DNA of 64,000 bases from Apostichopus japonicus (Eukaryota > Echinodermata > Holothuroidea > Aspidochirotida > Stichopodidae), in NCBI RefSeq assembly GCF_037975245.1, contig NC_092573.1:12351001-12415000 (forward strand). The letters are read 5' to 3'. A program made the translations under genes and the position numbers. The notes under the pieces are model-generated. The model saw nothing but the letters and a program-made list of their open reading frames with translations, had not been told where the DNA came from and did not search any database. Below, piece by piece: positions 12,690 through 22,860 of this stretch; the first letter of the stretch is position 1; every line of letters starts with the position of its first letter.

Positions 12690-13054
12690 CAAGGGCGTAG
12701 GAACCGGGGGGCTGGGGGGGCGCCAGCCCCCCCAGTGAAAAATGTGGAGGGGCGGAAGTATCATTCCGCCCCCCCGGTTCGCAGGTCAGAAAACCCCTTT
12801 TTCATTTCCAAATGAGAAAAAAATCTCATTTGGAGCACCAAATTGCATCTAGGGCCAGTTGAAAATACAAAATTAAGTTTACAAAATGGAGTGGGTGTTG
12901 AAGTGTGCTATATTGCACCAAATTGCATCTGAGGCCACCTGGAAATGCAAAAAATTCCAAAGGGGAGGGGGACACCCCCTCCCCTTAAACCCCTCCCCCA
13001 GGCCGGCCTTCAGTCTTCAGCCCCCCCACTCAAAAGTACCTTCCTACGCCACTG
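12690..13054 (+). mobile_element. hAT-like MITE, family A, copy 1
   Basis: This 365-bp element begins CAAGGGCGTAGGAACC and ends TTCCTACGCCACTG, giving imperfect terminal inverted repeats of about 14 bp. It is flanked by the direct 8-bp duplication ATTGTGAG (12682-12689 and 13055-13062), the duplication size typical of hAT elements. The interior has C/G runs and two copies of the phrase ACCAAATTGCATCT, and no coding capacity. Copies 2 and 3 are at 62064-62431 and, inverted, 54870-55242. Confidence 0.9.
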
Positions 13055-13840
13055 ATTGTGAGTCAAACCGTCTTCATGGGCCAATCCAGAAGGGGAGGGA
13101 TTCAGTGTTTCGAGAAAATGATCGCAGTAGCTTATATACTTTCCGTTGTTTTGTTATGTACATAACGTACGGGACTACCTTCGTTGAGGGGGGGGGGGGT
13201 TGGTCTGACGCAACACAAGCTAGCATGCTCGAAAAAGAGCGGCTGGTCTGAAGAAAAGGGTACCTTCTGATCGATGGGTTGCAAACCTTCACCCCGTCTC
13301 ATACGCGCCCATGGTTAGACCTATGTAGATCTTATAGATAATTGTCTGCACCCCTTAATCAGGTGTTGGTATTTATAGGTTGGGCGCCGCTCCTTATCTG
13401 TTCATTACCTCAGGATCATTTGCTATTTTGACTGTATTAGTTAGTCTTGCCTTATTAAACTTTCACGAAACTTCATATAGGCCTATCCTACGACTCCATT
13501 CATATCCTCTCACCCCCACATAAGAAACAGTTATTATTTTACTAATAACCATGCAGACATTTCCACGGGGAAATTCGGGGATACTCCATATATCTGTGCA
13601 GTTTGCCGTATATTTATAACACGATATAGGCTATTAATAAATAAATGTCAAGCTAAACAGCTGGCCTATTGTCGCCCCAATTCCTTTTGACAGTAATTTG
13701 CATTGGTTGTTGGGACTTTAGAAATTGGGCCTATAGTCGCCGGGGCAGCTCTGTGTTCCAAAATGTACATGTAGGGTACTATAGGGTGCATACAAATAAT
13801 GACGGGCTAAGACCCGAAAATACTGGTAGTGATATATATT
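13055..13840. other. Spacer without recognisable genes
   Basis: No coding signal, RNA gene or repeat relationship to the rest of the window was seen, apart from a poly-G run near 13189-13199. Confidence 0.4.
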
Positions 13841-14454
13841 AACCCATGAACGAGTAAATTTATACTTCAGTACATAAATACTGGGTGATAATTCCCCCAG
13901 GGTGGCATTTTAAACTAATCACAAGTGTATAGAACAAATACAACCACATGAAGTGTATAAATAGCTCTTATCTTGTGTGATTCTACCCTCTTACGATACT
14001 TCAAAATAAGTGTTGTTGGTGTTATACCCTTTTTGATTTAAAACAACATACTAAGAAGGGTTATTTTACACCTTGTTACTAAGGTATACATTATTCGTGC
14101 AAAGTACATGTTATGTGGGTAAAATTACCCTATTGGTTAAAAAGGGTACTTTTTTGAAAAGTGAGTGTAAAATAAGCACTGTAAATGTGTAAATGTACAT
14201 AAATCATTGTGTCTTATTACACGCACAGTATGTAAATTTACCCACAAAGATCAGAAATACACAAACCGGCTTTACCTCGGGGTATATGTACACGTTAATC
14301 GGGTAATGGCCAAGGCAATGGTTATGTTTACACTTTGTGATGGTATAACTACATTGTGGATGTTTATTATACACTTTTCCAGTGTTTAATAACAATCCAT
14401 GTGTTAAAATACCTGACAACAGTGTAGAACTACCCGTTTATTTTTTAGAGTGTA
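13841..14454. mobile_element. Right end of a TA-targeting TIR element
   Basis: The segment ends TTTTTTAGAGTG followed by TA at 14453-14454. This matches the right end of the 22861-27297 element (AGAGTG, TA). Its interior is rich in short GGGTA/TACCC and GTGTA motifs, like the subterminal repeats of that element. The next bases (TACATG) match the start of the 756-bp repeat, whose other copy at 41.5 kb lacks this segment. The partner left end was not found nearby, so the left limit given is only approximate. Confidence 0.5.
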
Positions 14455-14658
14455 CATGTTAACGTTACTGTATCCTAGTTAGCGAAATTTTACCAACATA
14501 CGGTGATTTGCACCGAAGGCCTAATGGATGATTAATCTAACGAATACATGTAGGCCTATAGTCTACCATTGCAAATGTAACACCCCAGGTGTATTAATAG
14601 CTGCTTGGTCGATTTCCTGGCCCTGGTTTATCATCATCCAAAACACGTAACATATACC

Positions 14659-16678
14659 GAGACTGCCCTCGTGCGCATTCAGAATGATGTGATGGTAGCT
14701 CTTGGAGTTCAGAAAGCGTGCCCGATGGTTCTGTTAGACCTTTCGGCCGCTTTTGATACGGTTGACCACCTCCAGCTTCTTACTACACTCAGTGACCTTG
14801 GTGTTAAAAGTAGCGCCTTAAAGTGGATGACATCATACCTCAGTGATCGCCAACAGATTGTGTGCCTGGGAAAGGATTCTTCTGACCCTCAGACGTTAGA
14901 ATGTGGCGTGCCCCAGGGTTCGGTCCTGGGGCCTGTGCTCTTCACGGTATACACGTCTTCACTGGGTCAGCTACTTTGCTCACAGGACATGGACTTTTAG
15001 ATGTTTCTATGGAGAAACTAATCTAAAGTATAAAAAGATCGACATACCTTTAAATACTATGTCCTTTCACCGTTCATATCCTGGATTGTTGCTAACGCTG
15101 GAATCCTCAGGATAAGTCAGCTGGTGTTGAAGTTACCAGACTCTGTATATGATCGAAGGCTAGATGCTAAATGATGGCGCTATGACGCTAAATAATATAC
15201 GGTTCCCGCGATCCAGTGGCTTCTAGTAAATAGATGGTATATGCTGTATCGCGTGAACGCTTTCGCGACCGAATAGCTTCCAAGTACTAAAATGGTATAT
15301 GGAATAACGCGTAAACACTCTACGAATCGGTGGCGAATATTTTCGCCAGCCCCTTTTAGAAGTGTTGATGCTCACGCTACATCTAGGTTATAATAAAATA
15401 TAAGTCCTCGCTCGGCGCGATGGCTATAGATATAAGTAAAAGTGGGTAAGGCGGACCTACGTATAAGTGCTATAGGTAGAATCAACGGTAGGCTATATAT
15501 AATTAGTAACGCTAAAATGTTCCTCGAAGATAAGTTGAATTTAAGGTTGGATAAAGTGTCCTCGGGTAAAATCCACAGATAAAAATAAACGTTCTGTGAA
15601 AAGATCCTTAAATATACTAAGATCCGAGAATCAATCGCTGTAGAAGTCGTTCGCCACAATATATATACGGGTGGCCAGGTCAATCGCTCGCGTCGCTCGT
15701 CGGTTGTGTCCACGCTTCCCAAAAACTTTCTAACCCCTGAAAATCAGGGACTTCCGGAAACCCGTCACGGAATGTTCAATTCTAAAGGAGGGTGGACGAA
15801 ACCAAATCACTACAGACTATCACTTATATGCAGACGACTCGAGTCTCTATCTTATGTTCCATCCCAATGACATTACTATCACTGTGCACCGTCTAGAGAA
15901 GTGCATAATCTCAGTTCGGCAATGGATGTCACACAAATGCCTGAAAATGAATGACTCAAAGACTGAGGTGCTTCTAATATCATCAAAGCATCTGGCCAGA
16001 AAGATAGAGTGTCCAAGCCTCATTATTGGTGACCATCAGGTGGAGCCTAGTGATGTGGCAAAGAGCATCGGTGTCATAATGGACAAGCATGCCTCTATGG
16101 AAGACCATATAACATCTGTGTGTCGGTCTGCTCAGTACCATGTCTACAACATCGGAAGAATACGAAAATACCTCACCAGAGAAGCCACAGAGCAGTTAAT
16201 CCATGCTTTCATAACATCTAAACTGGATTACTGCAATGCACTTTTATGTGGACTACCAGTTAAACAAATAAAACAACTGCAAAGGCTCCAAAACATAGCA
16301 GCAAGGATCGTTACACTAACAAAAACATCTAGTCATATTACCCCAATATTGCATGAACTTCATTGGCTGCCAGTATCACAGCGGATTAGATTCAAAGTCC
16401 TTCTTCTTGTGTTCAAGTGCCAGAACAACATGGCACCTCCATACCTGCAAGATCTGATCCGTCTTTATCAGCCAACAAGAGCCCTACGTTCTTCTGGTCA
16501 TAGTCGTCTGGAGGTTCCGATCACCAAGACAAACAGCTATGGGAACAGAGCTTTTTACGTGGCTGGGCCACGCCTCTGGAACGAGCTGCCAGCTGAACTT
16601 AGAACTGTTTCTAGTCTAACGACCTTTAAATCAAAGCTGAAAACCTTCCTTTTTAGACAGCATTTTTGCAATATATAA
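14659..16678 (+). pseudogene. LINE ORF2 remnant: reverse transcriptase and C-terminal domain
   Basis: The first part (14659-14998) encodes RT motifs LDLSAAFDTVDH and CGVPQGSVLGP. Coding resumes at 15819 with the catalytic box YADD (15827-15838). It runs in frame to a stop at 16678 through motifs typical of L2/CR1 elements (KMNDSKTEVLLI, SKLDYCNALLCGLP, RLQNIAARIV, HWLPVSQRI, FKSKLKTFLFRQHF). The two halves are in register once the 819-bp insert and one GACT are removed. There is no endonuclease domain because of the 5' truncation. This copy cannot be autonomous. Confidence 0.9.
14996..15814. mobile_element. 819-bp insertion inside the LINE, unknown class
   Basis: Insertion is inferred because the LINE reading frame is cut right before the YADD box and resumes 819 bp later with GACT duplicated (14992-14995 and 15815-15818). 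The insert has no recognised coding region and no obvious terminal inverted repeats. It is richer in CpG-containing words than its surroundings. The class is undetermined; a gene-conversion or filler event is possible. Confidence 0.6.
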
Positions 16679-17447
16679 ACTGTGTATTTTAAATTTCTTT
16701 CATGTGCAATACTCAAACGTGCATGCTTTTTATTTTTCATACTCATTTATATTGTATTTAATTCTGCATTTTTACTACATATTTTGTGTCATATTTTTAT
16801 ATTTCTTTATTTGCTGTTACGTAGCGTTTTAGAGCACTTTTGTGGATTTTACGCTTTACAAAATAAATTATTATTATTATTATATATACTATACCCGGCC
16901 ATAGTATATAATAATGCTATACCACAATAATAACGAATAGGTGCTATATGTTGCAAGAGCTGAAGTAGTACAGATAACCACGGAGTTGCGGATAAATACG
17001 GTTAACATTTGTTGCTTTCAACTTTTTTGCAGGATGTTGTTAACTTAAATGCGTTCAAATGTTACCTGTCTTGTTTAATTCGAGAAAAACGAACCAAAGT
17101 AGAGAATTTTACGTATTGCTTCGAACAGGGACGTAGCTAAGGCCTGATGATTAGGGGGTGTAGTGGTTGAAATTCCAACTGGATGGGTTTTGAAGCCAGA
17201 AAATTCTGACTGCTGCCTTGTACACCCCCCCCCCCCCCCCCGCGCTACTCGTCAACGAAACGGTCAGTCAGACACCCCATCTTTCGTGACTGCACTTTTG
17301 TTCCGAACTTTTTCTCGATACATTTGTACCCACTGGCCCTCACTTCACAAACTTATTAATCACTTGGTTAATCAAGTAAGCAACTGAGTATAAGTTATTT
17401 GCTTGAAGGCTACACAGACTTCTAACTACAAAAGCTATGTTAGTGTA

Positions 17448-18533
17448 GCAAAGGGGAAACCTTTTTTATTTCAGCAAATTATATTCGACGACATAGTGAA
17501 TTACCAAAAAATAACAATCTGCCTATCATCTTCGTCAAGGACCAATAGAGGTCTTAGAAATAACATACAGTTTTCAGTGGTTGCGGTTCTCACGTAGGCC
17601 TTCATATAAATTCGATATGGACAAATTCGGTGGCGATATACGCCAACCTGTATTAACTAATAACCTGATAGTTAACTCTGCTCTAAGATGAATAGACAAA
17701 TAGACAAAGTTCGCAGATAAAACAACTACAGCCGTGACTAAAACTAGTAGTGTTTTCTTGGCAGCCATATGCATTTAAAATAGCTGTAAAGGGCGCCAAT
17801 ATTCAATTTAAGTCAGTCTGACTCTGCCAATGAGAAACCATAGCCGGGAAATATCCCTAGGGCGGGGAGGAAATATCCCTAGGGCGGGGAGGAACATACT
17901 TAGTATCGCCCACAACACCAAATTATTTACCCAATAATTTTTAAAGAAAGTGCAACCTTCGATAGTGGTAAAGTCGAGAGGTTTCCCAACATCACGGATT
18001 TCTCGGCCACTGTACAATTGGGATAATCAGTTGTAACTAGTTAAACCTAGCCTAGGGCCCAATGGAAGTTGGAAAAGCCGACACTTTGAAGAATATAATT
18101 TGTACAACAAAAAATGAAGGAAATCATCAAGAAGTTTAATTTTAGGCCAATCCCCGAACATTTTTTTCAAACCTTAGTTATTTGATGTAAACCTCATACC
18201 TTTTTTATTTTTTTTTATGGTCATTACTTCTGAGGAAGATTATTGTCTACTCCTATGCTATACATTATTATGTGGGCCCGATTCCGCGAACAAAAATAAC
18301 AACTGAACTATTTCTATAAAATATATTCTAGTCTAAATTTGGCCAAAGTAGTCTTACACCTATCTTCTACAACTTTATAAGATGTAATTGTCTGAAATAT
18401 AAAATATGAACCAATTTTGGCAAAGATTAAAGAGTTCGGTGAGACGTACCAAGTAACGTCCTGCAACGGTTGCAAATACTATACTGACTAGCATTTAGTG
18501 TTTTAATTGTTTAGCATAGAGACAATACACATA
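17448..18533. other. Spacer with a small tandem duplication
   Basis: No gene is visible. A 22-bp unit (GAAATATCCCTAGGGCGGGGAG) is present twice in tandem at 17848-17891. The rest is unremarkable AT-rich sequence. Confidence 0.45.
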
Positions 18534-18720
18534 CCAGCGACGTAGCCAGGAATTTGCAAGGGGGAGAGGAGCACACATTTTGCGATTGATATGGGGAGGG
18601 GTCTAAGGTGAGGGGGCGTCCCCCTCCCCTTTGAGACATTTTTGAACAATTGAAGGTCCTTATATGCGATCTGGTGCAATGTTTTGCAAGTTTCATCATT
18701 ATCATATGATATCATATTAT
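18534..18720. mobile_element. hAT-like MITE fragment, CAGCGACGTAGCCAGG type
   Basis: The sequence starts with CAGCGACGTAGCCAGGAA, a terminus of the same style as the CAGTGGCGTAGG hAT families in this window. A G-rich then C-rich interior follows (GGGGGCGTCCCCCTCCCC). The matching right end was not found, so the right limit is a guess. Confidence 0.45.
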
Positions 18721-18993
18721 CAGCAGATGTTGTTTCCGGTTTGAATTTCTCTGTTACATGTTCTTTTACATACTATATCAGAAAGACAAACATAGTGCTC
18801 TTTTACAATTTTTCCAGTAGAATGATTATCGTTTATTGTCCAATGTCTGGACTTTAATACATTTGACGAACTGAACTGATGGACAATATAAACTTTCATA
18901 TTTAGCAGTGTAATAATTATTAATAGGAAGCGTTTATTACGTACGATTACTAGCTTAGCTTCATAACATTCTGTTCGTGCAACAATTTATAAG

Positions 18994-19997
18994 GACGAAT
19001 CATAGAAAGAAGAGCGCACGTTGTCGACGTCGTTGTGCATACGGTTCGTGACTCTCCATCGAGTGCGGTTAGGTAGGCGATATGTATTTTATTACGCAGT
19101 GGCCAACTGTAGGCTGGTAATAGGCTAAATTTAGCTAATTGCATCTGCCAAACTAGGTAGCTGATTCAGTAGACCTGAATGTTCCTACGATGATAATCGA
19201 GTTAACGGAGCTGACGAGTATTCAAGATCAAAAGAGCACTGACGAAATACCATGCAAAAAACAAGCGAAGCTAGCGAACAGGGTCAACCTACCCAATAGC
19301 AAAATTAGTACATAAATAAACCGAATTGAAGCTGGCGAACGTTGTACGGTAGTTCAATGAGGCATTTTTTTTAAAGTATTCAAAATCATACGAAGTTTTG
19401 TATGGTGGAGTATAAGGATCGCGAGACACAATTTCTCAAAGTGGCAAGGAAAACGTGGTAAATATAACTGATTAAAGGCCCATTTTGACCGAAGTTAATT
19501 TTTAGGTCATTCACAAGCACAGAAATATATGAATAGGTCTAGGTAAATTAGAGTGCGACAGTCGGAAATTCCGACTGTCGCACTCCAATTTCCCAACTAT
19601 CGTCAGTTTTACCAATATTGGGAGCGAGACACCCCCACACCCCCCTCTAGAGACGTCCCTGGCTTCGAAGAAGAATGCTACTCAATGAGATCTATTTTAT
19701 TTACGTGTGCAGAATTCAATGTTCGCCGCCACAAATTTTTGCCAAACTGAGTCTGGAGTTTTTCCTGCGTAGCCAACCTGTGAATTTGAGATTGCTATGA
19801 AAAGAATATGATCAGCTAGCATTCACCAGCCAGCCATGTGGATGATGGAGCGGGAGGTTATTTTTATTTCCCCAAACAGGTTCACAAATGTGTGTAAATA
19901 GTCGCTCATGATTGGTCGGAAAAGTTACGTCATCCCCATAGAAACCTTCACTTCGAGGTTACCAAAATGTCTGCATCCATTCGTTGCAACGTAGTTA
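18994..19997 (+). repeat. 1-kb repeat, copy 1, with perfect palindrome
   Basis: It matches 51960-53063 in the same orientation across its whole length; copy 2 carries about 100 bp extra near 52230-52335. At 19551-19585 lies a perfect inverted repeat of 17 bp arms (GAGTGCGACAGTCGGAA) around a single A, also present in copy 2 at 52619-52653. No coding region is supported. Confidence 0.85.
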
Positions 19998-20565
19998 TAC
20001 CCATTCAAACTTACCCGAAGCTTTTCATGTCTTTGGAATTGGTTTAGACATATTTAGAACGATAGTTTTGTTATGATTGTATGATCTACTATCGATGTTT
20101 CATCGAGGTTTTCTGTGAAGTACTTAATCGATAACATCGCACAGTGAAAGATTCGTACACTGGGTGCATCAAACATGTTCCGTAAACCTGTATGTATTAT
20201 AACTGTGAACACTGTGAAAAACGTGAAATGCGACAAAACAAATTGATATGACCAATTCTTTCAATTTGTTCATCACCAAGTGGCGGGACGGAGAACTATC
20301 TCATATGGGCCTTTATACTGTAGAGTGTCTGCACGCTATAACGAAGTCTAAACTACGTGAAATAGTATATAGGCTAAGCAGAGTCGATATGGTGAAAATG
20401 ATAGAGTTGTAATCACTTACGTCTGATGACCGACAGATCCTGTGAAAAATTCAGCAAAATTGTTGCAGCTCGACAAGTAAATAATTGTGCCAGCACGATA
20501 AGATTACAATAATGAGGTAAAACATCGAAATAATGAAGAAAACATGACATTTCATATGGTTTAAG
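19998..20565. other. Spacer without recognisable genes
   Basis: No coding region, RNA gene or repeat relationship was seen between the 1-kb repeat and the microsatellite. Confidence 0.4.
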
Positions 20566-20575
20566 TTGTACTTGT

Positions 20576-21208
20576 ATCCATCCATCCATCCATCCATCCA
20601 TCCATCCATCCATCCATCCATCCATCCATCCATCCATCCATCCATCCATCCATCCATCCATCCATCCATCCATCCATCCATCCATCCATCCATCCATCCA
20701 TCCATCCATCCATCCATCCATCCATCCATCCATCCATCCATCCATCCATCCATCCATCCATCCATCCATCCATCCATCCATCCATCCATCCATCCATCCA
20801 TCCATCCATCCATCCATCCATCCATCCATCCATCCATCCATCCATCCATCCATCCATCCATCCATCCATCCATCCATCCATCCATCCATCCATCCATCCA
20901 TCCATCCATCCATCCATCCATCCATCCATCCATCCATCCATCCATCCATCCATCCATCCATCCATCCATCCATCCATCCATCCATCCATCCATCCATCCA
21001 TCCATCCATCCATCCATCCATCCATCCATCCATCCATCCATCCATCCATCCATCCATCCATCCATCCATCCATCCATCCATCCATCCATCCATCCATCCA
21101 TCCATCCATCCATCCATCCATCCATCCATCCATCCATCCATCCATCCATCCATCCATCCATCTATCTATCTATCTATCTATCTATCTATATATATATATA
21201 TATATATA
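20576..21208. repeat. (ATCC)n microsatellite, ~146 units, then (CTAT)n and (AT)n
   Basis: The ATCC tract runs without a visible interruption for about 585 bp to 21160. It then passes into seven CTAT units and an AT run ending near 21208. Long open frames across it (WMDG or PSIH repeats) result from the repeat having no stop in those frames and are not genes. Confidence 0.98.
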
Positions 21209-22858
21209 GTTATCGATATGTACGTGCATGGTGTAGGTTTTTTCATGGAATAAAACAGTTTCTACTTACCTTATATATATCTCAGACGTTACTAATTAAG
21301 AGAATTCAACTCACTGCTAATTAACAATTTTGGCGTTGTCTTAGCGAAGAACCGTTGATAAGTGTTACTTATACGAAAACAGCAGCACAGTAGGTCTACT
21401 TTGGTATAGTAGAAACAAACCGACGCATAGTAACCGACAATGCGCAAGCGACCACAACCCTTCGTGACCTCTACCGCTTTTCGGTTTACTCAGTACGACC
21501 ATGACTTTCTGAACTTGGCCGGCTACAGACCAGTCCAGATACGGATAGGGATTGATTGCATGGAAGTGTCTCAGCCAGGGAGTTGTTATCACAACTCTCC
21601 CTGGTCTCAGAGACTTCGAACGATAGGTTTCCCGAACAATTTCCAGGCAATCAATCTCAATTATTTTCGAGAAGTTAGCGATATATGCTCAGGTGAAAAG
21701 TGTTTTCTCTTCTATGACACAGTTATGTACAAGCTTCCGTACTTTCCTGGAGACTAAGGGTACACGTTTTTTTTATTTATTTTTTTTTGCTTATTGGTTT
21801 TATGCGTTGGTTATATATTCGATTTTAACACCCCTGATAAAAGGACAGGTTTGGTTATACGATAAGATAAGCATACATAGCAAACAAGAACACAACAAAC
21901 AACAGAAGAACAACAACAGCACCCTCACATCCGCCCTCAACCCACAACCAATTTTCAAAGGTCAATATTTTCCAAAATAGAGAAGTCTTTCGAGCTGCGA
22001 CGGATGGTAGCACCAACCGTGTCGAATATCGACTCAAACAAAATGATATGGTTGCAAAATAATAGAAAATGAAATAAAATAAAGCAAACAATTTTAAATG
22101 GTACACTGCCGTCAAAACTTTCAAGCTCGACCTTTGCTGACTACAAGTATTCAGCAAATGTGCACTAATGCTGACCAGTTTACGAGGCCTTTGTATATGA
22201 TTCTATTGACGTTCCAAAAAAGACAAAGAAAAAGAAAGCCTCTTCTTTAGGGTCCTTTTAGGTACTTTTCACGGGGATGGTTAAAAAAAAACGGGAATGG
22301 TTAAAAAGGTTTTCATTGGTCTCACACTAGGAATTGGTTTCTTAAAAATATGACTAACATGTTACAATTCTTATGCGACAAGTTATCAATATATTTTGCC
22401 CTCGAGGACACCGCTAGATACTTCACGACTAAGACTCATTTAAAAATCAAGATTTTACCAATTACCTACCCCGACGTTAAAGAAGAAAAGAAAAGTGACC
22501 ATTGGGGGTAAGGGTGGAATGTTCGTTGATTTTAATTAATGAGTTCTTGGGTGATACAAAAGCTTGTTATACAGAAACGTGTGATACAGAAACTTGTTAT
22601 TGCCTAATTTCGTCTCCTTTTTTGGTACGATTTTGGAGGATTTAAAGTAAACAATTGTTTCAAGTAACATAATCTATGCATTAACGGTTGAGTCATTAGC
22701 GTAAACACAGAGGGGTGGGGGGGGGAGGGGAGGTGTGGGCCTATGCCCCCCATTTGAAATATTTCTTCCCCCCTAATAAAATCATAAGAAAATAGACACT
22801 GCCTGCCCCTCTTGCTACGCTGAATTGACCTTATGTAGTGTTGCGCCTAGACTATGGG
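21209..22858. other. Spacer with an imperfect palindrome
   Basis: No gene is supported; a 105-codon open frame at 21440-21757 has no recognised homology. An imperfect hairpin lies at 21575-21604 (CCAGGGAGTTGT, loop TATC, ACAACTCTCCCTGG) and resembles the perfect one at 34399-34426. A G/C-run block near 22710-22775 looks like decayed MITE sequence. Confidence 0.4.
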
Positions 22859-22860
22859 TA

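Larger units (their letters stand above)
14658..16883 (+). mobile_element. 5'-truncated L2/CR1-like LINE
   Basis: The ends are defined by the uninterrupted sister repeat at 41.7 kb. The insertion sits between two ATATAC copies (14652-14657 and 16884-16889), which form the target duplication. The 5' end falls inside the reverse transcriptase domain, and the 3' end is an ATT/TTA microsatellite tail, as in L2/CR1 elements. The LINE is itself interrupted at 14996-15814. Transcription, if any, would be toward higher coordinates. Confidence 0.88.
14455..17447 (+). repeat. 756-bp repeat, copy 1, split by a LINE
   Basis: Positions 14455-14657 plus 16884-17447 match 41538-42298 almost base for base. 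The match covers the stretch from AACGTTACTGTATCCTAG to GCTATGTTAGTGTA and includes a C-run at about 17226-17240. Copy 1 is interrupted by the retrotransposon at 14658-16883. I do not recognise the repeat and see no clear terminal inverted repeats or real ORF in it. Confidence 0.85.

Noticed and set aside
20413-21324. Long open frames encoding WMDG or PSIH repeats
   Set aside because: They are translations of the ATCC microsatellite, open in several frames on both strands.
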